A DNA stretch of 64,000 bases. It comes from Methylobacterium currus (lineage in GTDB: Bacteria; Pseudomonadota; Alphaproteobacteria; Rhizobiales; Beijerinckiaceae). Numbering within the stretch: position 1 is the first letter of the stretch; each line of letters starts with the position of its first letter. Location of the stretch: contig NZ_CP028843.1 in assembly GCF_003058325.1 (NCBI RefSeq), forward strand, positions 1,832,001 to 1,896,000. The letters are read 5' to 3'. Below, one piece after another: positions 41,440-50,764 of this stretch. The notes below the pieces were generated by a model. That model searched no databases. It was given only the letters and a program-made list of their open reading frames with translations, and was not told where the DNA came from. The translations under genes were made by a program, and so were the position numbers.

Positions 41440-42021
41440 TCAGCGCTCGATCGTGCCGGTGCGGCGGATCTTCTTCTGCAGCAGCAGCACGCCGTAGAGC
41501 AGAGCCTCGGCGGTCGGCGGGCAGCCCGGGACGTAGATGTCGACCGGCACCACCCTGTCGCAGCCGCGCACCACCGAGTAGGAATAGTGGTAGTAGCCGC
41601 CGCCGTTGGCGCAGGAGCCCATCGAGATGACGTAGCGCGGCTCCGGCATCTGGTCGTAGACCTTGCGGAGGGCGGGAGCCATCTTGTTGGTGAGCGTGCC
41701 GGCGACGATCATCACGTCGGACTGGCGCGGCGAGCCGCGGGGGGCGAAGCCGAAGCGCTCGCAATCGTAGCGCGGCATCGACATCTGCATCATCTCGACG
41801 GCGCAGCAGGCCAGGCCGAAGGTCATCCACATCAGCGAGCCGGTGCGGGCCCAGGTGATGAGGTCGTCGGCGGTGGTGAGCAGGAAGCCGCGATCGGCGA
41901 GCTCGTCGCTGATCGTCAGGAAGGTCGGGTCGTTGGCGCCGATCGGCTTGCCGGTGGCCGGGTCGAGGATACCCTTCGGCTGCGGCGCGATCTCGGGGGC
42001 GCGGACGGTGGTGAGGGCCAT
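41440..42021 (-). CDS. nuoB: NADH dehydrogenase I subunit B
   Basis: NuoB carries cluster N2, the electron donor to quinone. The 193-residue protein has the adjacent cysteines in [10 protein letters not shown], then [14 protein letters not shown] and [15 protein letters not shown], all N2 ligands. The start ATG 42021 lies 51 bases after nuoA. Confidence 0.97.
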   Translation of the reverse strand: MALTTVRAPEIAPQPKGILDPATGKPIGANDPTFLTISDELADRGFLLTTADDLITWARTGSLMWMTFGLACCAVEMMQMSMPRYDCERFGFAPRGSPRQSDVMIVAGTLTNKMAPALRKVYDQMPEPRYVISMGSCANGGGYYHYSYSVVRGCDRVVPVDIYVPGCPPTAEALLYGVLLLQKKIRRTGTIER

Positions 42022-42072
42022 GGCGGGGTCCGGTGCTTCTCGTCTCGGGGGCGGCTCGTACGCGTCAGGCTG

Positions 42073-42438
42073 CTAGTCCCATTCGAGGGCGCCCTTGCGC
42101 CACTCGTAGACGAAGCCGACGGTGAGCACGCCGAGGAAGAGCATCATCGACCAGAAGCCGAACCAGCCGAGGTCCCCGAACGTGATCGCCCACGGGAACA
42201 GGAAGGCCACTTCGAGGTCGAAGATGATGAACAGGATGGCGACGAGATAGAAGCGCACGTCGAACTTCATGCGCGCGTCGTCGAAGGCGTTGAACCCGCA
42301 CTCGTAGGCCGAGAGCTTCTCCGGGTCCGGGCTGTTATAGGCCACCAGGAAGGGGGCCACGAGGAGCGCCGCGGCGATGAAGAGGGAGACGCCGATGAAG
42401 ATCACCAGCGGCAGGTAATCCGACAGGAGGCCGTTCAT
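42073..42438 (-). CDS. nuoA: NADH dehydrogenase I subunit A, first nuo gene
   Basis: NuoA is a three-helix subunit beside the quinone chamber. The 121-residue protein has [19 protein letters not shown], the conserved cysteine loop, and the Asp/Glu helix [14 protein letters not shown]. It opens the 14-gene operon. The nearest upstream promoter-like site is at 42556-42584. Confidence 0.97.
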   Translation of the reverse strand: MNGLLSDYLPLVIFIGVSLFIAAALLVAPFLVAYNSPDPEKLSAYECGFNAFDDARMKFDVRFYLVAILFIIFDLEVAFLFPWAITFGDLGWFGFWSMMLFLGVLTVGFVYEWRKGALEWD

Positions 42439-42752
42439 CGAGCATCCTCAAGGGTTGGCGCGAGGCCTTGGGTGAGCGCGAGCCTTGGCGCGTGCCCGTG
42501 GCGCGGGCCGCCGGGGCCGTTCTCGGAACGGTTCCAAAGCCCGGAAGGTGCGCGAGGCTTAAACGAGCGGGTATTGCGAAACAAGGGGCGTTCGCACCGC
42601 ACAAACCGCGAACGTCTGCACGCAAGATAGGGGCTCGTGCCCCCGGCACAACGCCTGGAAGAACCAGGCAGGCGGGGAGTATCGTCGCAGGTCCCTCCCC
42701 TTCCGGGATGTTTTCGGGGGTCCGGGCTGATTCCGCGTTGCGGCGGAGCGTG
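42439..42752. other. nuo leader and promoter region
   Basis: No gene is present between nuoA and the CAP-domain gene. The stretch holds the putative nuo promoter and a leader of about 110 bases. The minus strand also contains GGAACCGTTCC (near 42527-42537), a perfect short palindrome between promoter and nuoA of unknown meaning. Confidence 0.5.
42556..42584 (-). promoter_or_regulatory. Putative promoter of the nuo operon
   Basis: On the minus strand TTGTTT (42579-42584) and TAAGCC (42556-42561) are 17 bases apart. The form is close to the tRNA-Val promoter (TTGCAC, TAACGA, also 17). It would start transcription near 42549. Confidence 0.45.
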
Positions 42753-43307
42753 TCAGCCGTCTGACAGGATCAGCGCCCAGAACCGCTTGTAGCGGCTGCC
42801 GGGCGCGTCCACCCGGGCGACGCCGACGCGCTTGACCTGCGGCATCAGCATGTTGCGGTTGTGCTCGGGCGAGACCTGCCAGCGCTTCAGCACGTCGTCG
42901 AAGGTGGTCGAGCCGGCGCTCAGGTTCTCGGCGGCGTAGCGGCCGCCGAAGCCCGCGCGCTTGAGGCGCGCGTCGAAGGTGCCGCCGACCTCGTGCGAGA
43001 GCTGCCCGGCCCGGGCATTGGCCTCGGCCTGGTAGGAGGCGGCGCGGATCAGCGAGGAATCGATCACCACCGGGCCGAGCCCGTGGCTCGCCCGGTAGCG
43101 CGAGATCGCCGCCGCCGCCGCGGCCTCGTCGAGGATCACCGGCGTGGTCGGCAGATCGGGCGCGGGGAGGATCGCCGAGCCGCTGCAGCCGGCGAGCGCC
43201 AGCGCCCCGCCGGCGAGGGCGCCGGCGAGGACGGTTCGCAGGACCCCGCGCCGCGGGATCTCCGCCATGCGGGAGGCGGGAACCGTCGAACGGAGCGGAT
43301 GCGACAT
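42753..43307 (-). CDS. CAP-domain (SCP-like) lipoprotein
   Basis: The 184-residue protein has an N-terminal signal with a lipobox (ALALAGC, Cys near residue 41) and a CAP/SCP domain of about 125 residues. It shows RASHGLGPVVIDSSLIRAA, GQLSHEVGG with the conserved His, AAENLSAG with Glu, and SPEHNRNMLMPQ with the second His. Bacterial members are exported and of unsettled function. ATG 43307 has GAAAG upstream; ATG 43268 would start just at the signal peptide and is a fair alternative. Confidence 0.85.
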   Translation of the reverse strand: MSHPLRSTVPASRMAEIPRRGVLRTVLAGALAGGALALAGCSGSAILPAPDLPTTPVILDEAAAAAAISRYRASHGLGPVVIDSSLIRAASYQAEANARAGQLSHEVGGTFDARLKRAGFGGRYAAENLSAGSTTFDDVLKRWQVSPEHNRNMLMPQVKRVGVARVDAPGSRYKRFWALILSDG

Positions 43308-43396
43308 CGTCTTTCAAAGCCCTGGGCACGCGGCGCGGCGCGCAAGGGCGCCACCTGTCGGGCGATTGTGAGATTTTCGGGGCAGCGCACCGGGTT

Positions 43397-45082
43397 TCAG
43401 GCGGCCCGCAGGGTGGCGAGGAAGCGGTTCACCTCGGCGCCGATGCTGGCCGATTGCCGTGCGACCGTGTCGGCGGCGGCGAGCACCTGCCGGGCGGCCG
43501 CGCCGGTGGCCTCGGCGTCGAGGGCCAGCCCCTCGACCGACCCGCTCACCAGGGCGGTGCCGGAGGCGGCCTGCGCGACGCCCGACACGATCGCCTGCGT
43601 GGCGCCGATCTGCGCCTCGACGGCGGTGGCGACCCGGGCCGAGACGCCGCTGATGGCCCGCGCCTGCGCGGCGACCCCGCTCATCGCGCCCGCGGCCTGG
43701 CGGGTGGTGTCCTGGATCGCCGCGACCTGGGCGGCGATCTCCTGCGTCGCCCGGTCGGTCTGCGTGGCGAGCTGCTTGACCTCCGCGGCGACGACCGCGA
43801 AGCCGCGTCCCGCCTCCCCGGCCCGCGCCGCCTCGATCGTGGCGTTGAGCGCCAGCAGGTTCGTCTGCGAGGCGACGCCGGCGATCACCGAGACCACGTC
43901 GCCGATGCGGGCGGCGGCCTCGCTCAGGCTCTGCATGACGACGGCGGTGCGGTCGGTCCCGGTCACCGCGTCCTGGGCCATCGCGGCGGCCTCGCGCACA
44001 TCGGCCCCGACCGTCGCGACGGAGCGGCCGAGCCCCTCGGCCGCCTCCGCGAGGCCCCCGGCCTCGCGGGACGCGGCCGCGGCCGAGCTGACCGCCGTGC
44101 CGGCCCGGCCGGCGGCCTCGGCGGCGGTGCCGGACATCGCCCTCGCCGTCGCGTCGAGGTCCCGGGCGGCGGCATCGACCTGCGCCAGGACCTCCGCCAC
44201 CTTGCTCTCGAAGGTCCGCACCTCCTGGTTGACTTGGGCCGCGCGGCGGGCCTGCGCCTCGCTGGCCTCGCGCTCGGCCGCCAGCCTCTCGCGCTCCATG
44301 AGCACGACCCGGAAGCCGTCGATCGCACGGGCGATTCCTCCGATCTCGTCGCGCCGCCCGGTGCCCGGCACCGCGAGGTCGTAGCGGCCTTGCGCGAGCG
44401 CCGCAGTCGCCCCGGTCAGGCCTTCGAGCCCGCCGACGATGGAGCGCCACCCGAGCAGGCCGAACACGCCGACGCCAATGAGGGCCGCGCCCGCGATGGC
44501 GCATAGCCACAGGGCTTGCCGCCAGAACGACGCCTCGATGTCGTCGATGTAGACGCCGGTGAAGATCGAGACCTTCCAGGGCGCGAAACCCTGGATGTAG
44601 CTCAGCTTCGGTACGTGGGCGGTGCCGCCCGGGCGGGGGAAGACGTAGTGCAGGGTGCCGGGCGTGCCGGACCGGGCGATCTCGGTGATGGCCTTCACCA
44701 GGAGCATCCCGCTCGCGTCCTTCAGGCCGCTCATGTCCTTGCCGACCCAGTCGGGCTTGGGCGGGATCACCAGGGCGGTGCCGGAAAAGTCGTAGACCGC
44801 GACGTAGTTGTCGCCCTCGTAGCGCATGTCGTTGGCACGGGTGCGGAACGCCGCCAGGGCCGCCTCGCGGCTCATCGTGCCGGCCGCGACTTGCGCCTCG
44901 AGGCCGGCGGCGGCGGCGAGCGCCACGTCGGAGAGGGCGCGCATCTTAGCCACCCGCTCGGCGATCAGGCTGTCGTAGTTGGCCCGCAGGGCATAGGCCA
45001 CCACGGCGCAGAAGCCGATCACCGCCGCCGCCATCATGACGGCGAACTTCCGGCTCACGCTCATGTTCGACCAAGACATCAT
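43397..45082 (-). CDS. Methyl-accepting chemotaxis protein with single Cache domain
   Basis: This is a chemoreceptor signalling to CheA/CheW. After a membrane helix near residues 12-35 comes a periplasmic sCache_2-type domain (about 40-170; [13 protein letters not shown], then [18 protein letters not shown]), a second helix, a HAMP domain and a long coiled coil with the signalling hairpin ([34 protein letters not shown]). The ligand is unknown; this Cache type often binds small organic acids. Start: ATG 45082 or 45079, both behind GGGGA; ATG 45109 is possible but has a poor ribosome-binding site. No che genes are adjacent. Confidence 0.93.
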   Translation of the reverse strand: MMSWSNMSVSRKFAVMMAAAVIGFCAVVAYALRANYDSLIAERVAKMRALSDVALAAAAGLEAQVAAGTMSREAALAAFRTRANDMRYEGDNYVAVYDFSGTALVIPPKPDWVGKDMSGLKDASGMLLVKAITEIARSGTPGTLHYVFPRPGGTAHVPKLSYIQGFAPWKVSIFTGVYIDDIEASFWRQALWLCAIAGAALIGVGVFGLLGWRSIVGGLEGLTGATAALAQGRYDLAVPGTGRRDEIGGIARAIDGFRVVLMERERLAAEREASEAQARRAAQVNQEVRTFESKVAEVLAQVDAAARDLDATARAMSGTAAEAAGRAGTAVSSAAAASREAGGLAEAAEGLGRSVATVGADVREAAAMAQDAVTGTDRTAVVMQSLSEAAARIGDVVSVIAGVASQTNLLALNATIEAARAGEAGRGFAVVAAEVKQLATQTDRATQEIAAQVAAIQDTTRQAAGAMSGVAAQARAISGVSARVATAVEAQIGATQAIVSGVAQAASGTALVSGSVEGLALDAEATGAAARQVLAAADTVARQSASIGAEVNRFLATLRAA

Positions 45083-45193
45083 CGATCCCCGCGTCAATCG
45101 CGTGACCATAGGGCAACGATGCTTGATGGTGCCTTAGCGTCAGGACCTTACGCCGACGCTTTTGCCTCTTGGATCGGAGAAGGCGGCGGTGAG

Positions 45194-45270
45194 TGGCGCG
45201 GGCGACGGGGCTCGAACCCGCGACCTCCGGCGTGACAGGCCGGCACTCTAACCAACTGAGCTACGCCCGC
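45194..45270 (-). tRNA. tRNA-Asp (GTC), third of a tandem trio
   Basis: A complete 77-nt cloverleaf with acceptor GCGGGCG/CGCCCGC, anticodon GTC in the loop CTGTCAC, T-loop GGTTCGAGCCC and encoded GCCA end. It differs from the other two in the acceptor stem (GCGGGCG instead of GCGGACG) and at one D-loop base. Confidence 0.97.
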
Positions 45271-45327
45271 GCGGCGCGCTCGCATGAACCCTGCAGCTTC
45301 ACGGCTGCCCTTCCTCCGAAGAGGGAG

Positions 45328-45404
45328 TGGCGCGGACGACGGGGCTCGAACCCGCGACCTCCGGCGTGACAGGCCGGCACTCTAACCGACTGAGCTACGT
45401 CCGC
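45328..45404 (-). tRNA. tRNA-Asp (GTC), second of a tandem trio
   Basis: A complete 77-nt cloverleaf with acceptor GCGGACG/CGTCCGC, anticodon GTC and encoded CCA. It is identical in sequence to the copy at 45450-45526. Confidence 0.97.
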
Positions 45405-45449
45405 ACAGGGCGCTATGCACTACAGAAACGCCTTTTCCGATGAAGGAAG

Positions 45450-45526
45450 TGGCGCGGACGACGGGGCTCGAACCCGCGACCTCCGGCGTGACAGGCCGGC
45501 ACTCTAACCGACTGAGCTACGTCCGC
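45450..45526 (-). tRNA. tRNA-Asp (GTC), first of a tandem trio
   Basis: A complete 77-nt cloverleaf with anticodon GTC and encoded CCA. It is nearest the promoter at 45556-45584, so all three probably come from one transcript. Asp tRNA is a queuosine target of Tgt and QueA. Confidence 0.97.
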
Positions 45527-45555
45527 CCGGCGTCTCGCAGTGCTGCGATGGCGGC

Positions 45556-45584
45556 GGTGTATGGGGAGGCCCCTACCCTGTCAA
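45556..45584 (-). promoter_or_regulatory. Promoter of the tRNA-Asp cluster
   Basis: On the minus strand a perfect TTGACA (45579-45584) is followed after exactly 17 bases by TACACC (45556-45561). The start of transcription would be about 20 bases before the first tRNA-Asp. Confidence 0.7.
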
Positions 45585-45724
45585 GCCGCCGGGTCAAGAA
45601 AGTCGGAAGGGGTCTGGCCGGGGCGGGAGGGCGGTCCGGCCGGCGGCCCGCCAAGTCCTGCTGCCGGGTCCTCCCGCCGGGCCTTCTGCGCGGCGTCTCG
45701 CGCCCGATGTCGCGCACACGAGTC

Positions 45725-45753
45725 TTGCACTCGCGGCCCCGGGCCCTTAACGA
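45725..45753 (+). promoter_or_regulatory. Promoter of tRNA-Val
   Basis: TTGCAC (45725-45730) and TAACGA (45748-45753) are separated by 17 bases, placing the start about 5 bases before the tRNA. Confidence 0.6.
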
Positions 45754-45764
45754 TGCCGGCATCC

Positions 45765-45840
45765 GGGCGGTTAGCTCAGTCGGTAGAGCATCTCGTTTAC
45801 ACCGAGAGGGTCGGCGGTTCGAGCCCGTCACCGCCCACCA
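45765..45840 (+). tRNA. tRNA-Val (anticodon TAC)
   Basis: A complete 76-nt cloverleaf: acceptor GGGCGGT, D-arm TAGCTCAGTCGGTAGAGC, anticodon TAC in the loop TTTACAC, T-loop GGTTCGAGCCC and encoded ACCA end. Confidence 0.97.
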
Positions 45841-46006
45841 TATTGATGACATTGGCATTTCGCCGATTTCCGCGACCGCCAGAGGCGCCGCGAAACCTGC
45901 TTCCCCGAGATGTCCGGCAGACATCGACGCTCGGGGCGCCGCTCGACAGCGGCTCGGCCGCCTCACCGGTCCGATCGGTTTCGCCCTGAGCGCGGATTTT
46001 GGCCTG

Positions 46007-46031
46007 CATTATTCCGTAATCCGGAATGATG
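46007..46031. promoter_or_regulatory. Operator-like inverted repeat upstream of the GST gene
   Basis: CATTATTCCG-TAATC-CGGAATGATG is a 10-base inverted repeat with one mismatch and a 5-base centre, about 97 bases before the GST start. It is AT-rich relative to its surroundings, as a regulator binding site would be. No regulator gene is adjacent. Confidence 0.45.
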
Positions 46032-46127
46032 AAGTGCAAACGGCGCGAATTCTCGGCGCCCCATGAATGGATCATCGTGGTCTCACGGATCGGGACGAAC
46101 ACCCCCCGCCGATCGGGAAGCACGGTC

Positions 46128-46742
46128 ATGAAGCTCTACCATCACCCCCTGTCCGGCCATGCGCACCGGCCGCGCCTGTTCCTCTCGCTGCTGGGCGTGC
46201 CCCACGAGGCCGTCGAGGTCGACCTCAATGCGGGCGCGCACAAGGCGCCCGAGTTCCTCGCCCTGAACCCGTTCGGACAGGTGCCGGTGCTCGACGACGA
46301 CGGCACGATCATCGCCGATTCGAACGCCATCCTGGTCTACGTCGCCAGGAAACTCGGACGGACCGACTGGCTGCCGGAGGATCCGCAGGGCGCGGCGGCG
46401 GTCCAGCGCTGGCTGTCGGTCGCGGCCGGCGAGCTGGCCTACGGCCCGGCCGCCGCGCGGCTCGTCACGGTGTTCGGCGCCTCCTTCAACCCCGAGGAGG
46501 TGATAGGCCGGGCGCACACGCTGCTGCGGCGCCTCGAGTCGCATCTCGCCGGCCGGGACTGGCTGGTGGGCGAGCGCCCGACCATCGCGGATGTCGCGCT
46601 CTACAGCTACCTGGCGCGCGCGCCCGAAGGCAATGTCGACCTGTCGGGCTACCCGCAGGTCGGCGCCTTCCTCCGCCGGATCGAGGACTTGCCGGGCTTC
46701 CTCCCTTTCGCCCAGACGCCGGCCGGCCTCACCGCCGCCTGA
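46128..46742 (+). CDS. Glutathione S-transferase
   Basis: The 204-residue protein has an N-terminal thioredoxin-like domain ([31 protein letters not shown] with the cis-Pro; [11 protein letters not shown] with the glutathione-binding Ser) and a helical C-terminal domain ([15 protein letters not shown]). It is a beta/theta-like GST. It lies 57 bases before the large PNPOx-FNR-ferredoxin gene on the same strand, so the pair is probably an operon for oxidative or xenobiotic detoxification. GGGAAG precedes ATG 46128. Confidence 0.9.
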   Translation: MKLYHHPLSGHAHRPRLFLSLLGVPHEAVEVDLNAGAHKAPEFLALNPFGQVPVLDDDGTIIADSNAILVYVARKLGRTDWLPEDPQGAAAVQRWLSVAAGELAYGPAAARLVTVFGASFNPEEVIGRAHTLLRRLESHLAGRDWLVGERPTIADVALYSYLARAPEGNVDLSGYPQVGAFLRRIEDLPGFLPFAQTPAGLTAA

Positions 46743-46799
46743 CCGCGCCCGGGCGCGCCCTCCGGCGCGCCCGATACCCATCCGCAGGAGGAGAGCGCC

Positions 46800-48890
46800 A
46801 TGAGTGATGGTCCGGCCCTACCGGGGCTGCCGATGTCGCAAGCCTCGCCTTGGCATCCGGGCGAGCGGGCGATCCAGGAGCGGGTCGGCGTCGCCGCCCG
46901 CATGGAGGAGGTCGGCCGACGCGTGGTGCGGGAGGTCATGCCCGAGCAGCACCGCGCCTTCTTCGCCCAGCTCCCCTTCGTCGTGGCCGGCAGCGTCGAC
47001 GGCGGGGGCGACGCCTGGGCGACGCTCCTCGCAGGCCTGCCGGGCTTCATCGCCTCGCCCTCGCCGACGAGCCTCACCCTCGCGGCGCGGCCCGATCCCG
47101 CCGATCCGACGAGCGCGGGCCTGCGCGACGGCGAGGCTGTCGGGCTGCTCGGCATCGAGCTGCATACCCGGCGCCGCAACCGCGCCAACGGCCTCGTCGT
47201 GGGCTCGGACAGTGCCGGCCTGCGCATCGCGGTCTATCAGAGCTTCGGCAATTGCCCGCAATACATCCAGCTGCGCGACGCCACCTACACCCGCGACCCG
47301 CGCACGCCCGCCGCGGGCGAGGTCGAGGAGAGCGACAGGCTCGACGCGGCGGCCCGCGCGATGGTGGAGGCCGCCGATACCTTCTTCGTCGCCTCCTACG
47401 CCGAGTTCGACGAGAACGGTCAGGTTCGTCGTCAGGTCGATGTCTCGCATCGCGGCGGCAAGGCCGGGTTCGTCCGGATCGCCGCCGATGGAACGCTGAC
47501 GATCCCCGACTTCGCCGGCAATCTCTTCTTCGCGACGCTCGGCAACATCCTGCTGAACGGCAAAGCCGGCCTGGTCTTCGCCGATTTCGCGACCGGCGAC
47601 CTGCTGCAGATGACCGGCGACGCCGAGGTCGTCCTGTCCTCGCCGGAGATCGCCGCCTTCCAGGGCGCCGAGCGGCTGTGGACGTTCAGGCCGCGCCGGG
47701 TCGTGCTGCGGCGGGGCGCGCTGCCCCTGCGCTGGAGCTTCCGGGCGGAGGGCTGGTCGCCCCATTCCCTGATGACCGGCGACTGGCGCGAGGCCGCCGA
47801 CCGGCTCCGCGCCGCCGACCTCGCGACGCGGTGGCGCCCGTTCACGGTCACGAAGATCGTCGACGAGAGCCGCGCGATCCGCTCCTTCCACCTCCTGCCG
47901 GCGGACGGAGCCGGGCTCGTCCCGCACCGGGCCGGGCAGCACGTGGCCGTTCGCCTGACGCTCCCCGGCGCGGACAAGCCCGTCATCCGCACCTACACCC
48001 TGTCGGTCGCGCCCTCGGACGCGATCTACCGGATCAGCGTCAAGCGCGACGGCGCGGTGTCAGGCCACCTGCACGACCACCTGCGGGTCGGCGACACGAT
48101 CGAGGTACGGGCGCCGGAAGGCGGCTTCACCATCGACGCGCAGGCGACGCGCCCGGCGGTGCTGCTCGCCGGCGGCATCGGCATCACGCCGCTCCTCGCG
48201 ATGCTGCGCCACCTCGTCTACGAGGGCCTGCGCACGAGGGGCGTCCGGCCCATCACCCTGATCCAGGCCGCCCGCACCCGGGACGACCGTCCCTTCGGGC
48301 AGGAGCTGGATGCTCTCGCCGCCGCGGCGGGTGGCGCGGTCCGGATCGTGCGGGTCCTGAGCGAGCCGGGGGACGCGGTGGCGGGAGTCGACTACGACGT
48401 CGCGGGCCGGATCGATATGGCGCTTCTCTCCCGGATCCTGCCCTTCGGCGATGACGACTTCTATCTCTGCGGGCCGTCCGCCTTCACCCAGGCGCTCTAT
48501 GACGGCCTGCGCGGCCTGACCGTCGCCGACGACCGCATCCACGCCGAGGCGTTCGGGCCCTCGTCGCTGGTGAGGAGCGTCCCGGCCGGTACCGTGGCGC
48601 CGGAGCGGCCGCCCGCCTCCGCCGAGCCGGTCGCGGTCGCCTTCCTGGCCTCGTCCAAGGAAGCGCGCTGGACGCCGGAATCCGGCACGCTCCTGGACCT
48701 CGCCGAGTCCCGCGGCCTCAACCCGGATTACAGCTGCCGGGCCGGCACCTGCGGGACCTGCCGGACCAAGCTCCTCGCCGGTGCGGTCGCCTACCGGGGC
48801 GAGCCCACCGCCCCCGTCGCGGCCGACGAGGTCCTGATCTGCTGCGCGGTTCCCGCCGCGGGAAGCGGGCCCGTCCAGCTGGCGCTGTAG
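46800..48890 (+). CDS. PNPOx-like / ferredoxin reductase / ferredoxin fusion
   Basis: The 696-residue protein has three modules. Residues about 45-210 form a pyridoxamine 5'-phosphate oxidase-like FMN domain (FGNCPQYIQLRDA; HRGGKAGFVRI; PDFAGNLFFATLGNILLNG). Residues about 330-570 are an FNR-like reductase with an FAD site (RTYTLSVAPSD) and NAD site (LLAGGIGITPLLAML; YLCGPSAFTQAL). The last 90 residues are a plant-type [2Fe-2S] ferredoxin (YSCRAGTCGTCRTKL, last Cys in LICCAVP). It should carry electrons from NAD(P)H through FAD and the iron-sulfur centre, possibly to the FMN domain. The electron acceptor is unknown. Similar fusions exist in other Proteobacteria. GGAGGAGAG precedes the start. 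Confidence 0.9.
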   Translation: MSDGPALPGLPMSQASPWHPGERAIQERVGVAARMEEVGRRVVREVMPEQHRAFFAQLPFVVAGSVDGGGDAWATLLAGLPGFIASPSPTSLTLAARPDPADPTSAGLRDGEAVGLLGIELHTRRRNRANGLVVGSDSAGLRIAVYQSFGNCPQYIQLRDATYTRDPRTPAAGEVEESDRLDAAARAMVEAADTFFVASYAEFDENGQVRRQVDVSHRGGKAGFVRIAADGTLTIPDFAGNLFFATLGNILLNGKAGLVFADFATGDLLQMTGDAEVVLSSPEIAAFQGAERLWTFRPRRVVLRRGALPLRWSFRAEGWSPHSLMTGDWREAADRLRAADLATRWRPFTVTKIVDESRAIRSFHLLPADGAGLVPHRAGQHVAVRLTLPGADKPVIRTYTLSVAPSDAIYRISVKRDGAVSGHLHDHLRVGDTIEVRAPEGGFTIDAQATRPAVLLAGGIGITPLLAMLRHLVYEGLRTRGVRPITLIQAARTRDDRPFGQELDALAAAAGGAVRIVRVLSEPGDAVAGVDYDVAGRIDMALLSRILPFGDDDFYLCGPSAFTQALYDGLRGLTVADDRIHAEAFGPSSLVRSVPAGTVAPERPPASAEPVAVAFLASSKEARWTPESGTLLDLAESRGLNPDYSCRAGTCGTCRTKLLAGAVAYRGEPTAPVAADEVLICCAVPAAGSGPVQLAL

Positions 48891-48928
48891 AGACGTGCCC
48901 TTGGGACCTCATCCCGCTCCCGAACGCG

Positions 48929-48960
48929 AAAAGCCCCGCCCGGAGCGATCCGGGCGGGGC
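48929..48960 (-). terminator. Rho-independent terminator after katA
   Basis: An 11-base perfect stem GCCCCGCCCGG / CCGGGCGGGGC with loop of six bases is followed by TTTT on the minus strand, 35 bases beyond the katA stop. It also lies after the plus-strand fusion gene but has no T tract in that direction. Confidence 0.8.
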
Positions 48961-48994
48961 GCGTCACGTCCTGAGACCGTGTGCAGCCTCGACC

Positions 48995-50584
48995 TTACTC
49001 GGCCGCGACCTTGTGGGCCTGCGAGCCGTCCGTGTAGGTCTCGGGCTTCAGGCGCTGGCCCGGGGCGGCGCGGCCCGGCAGCGGCGGCAGGGCCTTGGCC
49101 TTCTCGAGGTCGATGCCGGCGCCCTCGGCGACGCGGCGGCCGTATTCCTCGTCGGCGTGCCAGAAGTGCCAGACCATCCGGAGCTGGATCGCCTCGGGGC
49201 ACTCCTTCATGTCGGCCACGAGGTTGGCGATCAGGTCCTCACGCTCCCACGCCTCGAACGAGCGGTAGCGCTCGCCGGCCTGGGCGTAATCGTCCTCGGT
49301 GCGGCTGGTCTGGTACCGGCCGAGCTTGCCCTCGACCGGCTGGTGGTACTCCTTCGCGGGCTTGGGCGCCTCGCGCAGGCCTTGGGCCAAGGTGCTCGGC
49401 TCGTAGTTGATGTGCTTGTTCTCGCCGACGCCGTCGACGTAGAACGTCATCTGGCCGTCGCGCTGGTTGGTGTGGGCCTTCACGCCCGGAGCCGGCGCGT
49501 TGATCGGCAGCTGCAGGTAGTTCGGGCCGACGCGGTAGCGCTGGGTGTCCGAGTAGGACAGGGTGCGCCCCTGGAGCATCTTGTCGTCCGAGAAGTCGAT
49601 CCCGTCGACCAGCACGCCGGTGCCGAAGGCCGATTGCTCGACATCGGCGAAGAAGTTGTCCGGCACCCGGTCGAGCACCATGCGGCCGCACTTCAGGAGC
49701 GGGAACTGGTCCTCGGGCCAGCGCTTGGTGTCGTCGAGCGGATCGAACGACAGGTGGTCGTTCGGGCCGTCCGGCATGATCTGCACCGCGAACTCCCATT
49801 CGGGGAAGTTGCCGGCCGCGATGTTGTCGTACAGGTCCTTGGTCGCGTGGCCGACATCCTTGCCCTGGATCTCCGCCGCCTGGGCCGAGGTCAGGTTGCG
49901 GACGCCCTGTTTCGGGATCCAGTGGAACTTGCAGAGATGCGCCACGCCCTGGTCGTTGACCAGCTTGTAGGTGTTGACGCCCGAGCCTTCCATCTCACGA
50001 TAATTGGCCGGGATGCCCCACGGCGACTTCAGCCAGGTCACCATGTGGATCGACTCGGGGTGCGCCGCCACGAAGTCGAAGAAGCGCCAGGCCTCCTGGC
50101 GGTTGGTCACCGGGTCCGGCTTGAAGGCGTGGATCATGTCCGGGAACTTGATGGCGTCCCGGATGAAGAAGATCTTCAGGTTGTTGCCGACGAGGTCCCA
50201 GTTGCCGTCGACGGTCTTGAACTTCACCGCGAAGCCGCGTGGGTCGCGGGCGGTCTCCGGGCTCTCCTTGGCGCCGGCCACGGTCGAGAACCGCACGAAC
50301 ATCGGCGTCTTCACGCCGGTCTCGGTGAGGACGCGGGCGCGGGTATACGTGGAGGCCGGCTCGTCGCCGATCTTGCCGTAGGCCTCGAAATAGCCGTGGG
50401 CGCCGGCGCCGCGGGCATGCACCACGCGCTCGGGGATCCGCTCACGGTCGAAATGGGTGATCTTCTCGATGAACTGGTAGTTCTCGAGGGTCGCCGGGCC
50501 ACGCTCGCCGACCGTGCGCAGGCTCTGATTGTCGCGGACCGGATGGCCCTGGCGGGTCGTCAGGATCGGGCGTTGGTCGCTCAT
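48995..50584 (-). CDS. katA: Monofunctional haem catalase
   Basis: Catalase splits hydrogen peroxide into water and oxygen. The 529 residues fit a small-subunit clade 3 enzyme. The distal His is His56 ([12 protein letters not shown]), the catalytic Asn lies in [13 protein letters not shown] and the proximal haem ligand is Tyr344 ([15 protein letters not shown]). ATG 50584 has AGAGGAG upstream. It is divergent from oxyR and has an OxyR-type site against its -35 box, so peroxide induction is likely. Confidence 0.97.
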   Translation of the reverse strand: MSDQRPILTTRQGHPVRDNQSLRTVGERGPATLENYQFIEKITHFDRERIPERVVHARGAGAHGYFEAYGKIGDEPASTYTRARVLTETGVKTPMFVRFSTVAGAKESPETARDPRGFAVKFKTVDGNWDLVGNNLKIFFIRDAIKFPDMIHAFKPDPVTNRQEAWRFFDFVAAHPESIHMVTWLKSPWGIPANYREMEGSGVNTYKLVNDQGVAHLCKFHWIPKQGVRNLTSAQAAEIQGKDVGHATKDLYDNIAAGNFPEWEFAVQIMPDGPNDHLSFDPLDDTKRWPEDQFPLLKCGRMVLDRVPDNFFADVEQSAFGTGVLVDGIDFSDDKMLQGRTLSYSDTQRYRVGPNYLQLPINAPAPGVKAHTNQRDGQMTFYVDGVGENKHINYEPSTLAQGLREAPKPAKEYHQPVEGKLGRYQTSRTEDDYAQAGERYRSFEAWEREDLIANLVADMKECPEAIQLRMVWHFWHADEEYGRRVAEGAGIDLEKAKALPPLPGRAAPGQRLKPETYTDGSQAHKVAAE

Positions 50585-50698
50585 GGAATCTCCTCTGGCG
50601 TGCAGGCGAAGGGTGCCGGAACCGGGACCCCGCGCGAGGAACCGCTCACATGGGGTGTCGGCTGGCCGCCCAACACCCTGGAACTGCTCTCGCTCCAA

Positions 50699-50727
50699 CC
50701 TATGACCCCCGCGTGACCCGAAAACAA
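50699..50727 (-). promoter_or_regulatory. Putative katA promoter
   Basis: On the minus strand TTGTTT (50722-50727) and CATAGG (50699-50704) are 17 bases apart. Transcription would begin near 50692, giving a leader of about 108 bases. The OxyR-type site begins at the very next base upstream of the -35 box. Confidence 0.55.
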
Positions 50728-50764
50728 ATGCATCGTTGCGAAGTTTCTGATAGGCACAGCCTAT
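50728..50764. promoter_or_regulatory. oxyR box: OxyR-type binding site between katA and oxyR
   Basis: ATAGGC-ACA-GCCTAT (50750-50764) is a perfect palindrome and a perfect ATAG-N7-CTAT half-site as known for OxyR. Seven bases away a weaker second half-site (ATGC-N7-CGAA, 50728-50742) completes the 15-7-15 spacing of a tetramer site. It abuts the katA -35 box, the position for activation, and covers the oxyR start codon, which would allow OxyR to repress itself. Confidence 0.6.

Noticed and set aside
42515..42540. A possible SOS (LexA) box in the nuo leader, GAAC-N8-GAAC
   Set aside because: The alphaproteobacterial LexA site needs a spacing of seven, not eight, and NADH dehydrogenase is not a damage-response operon.
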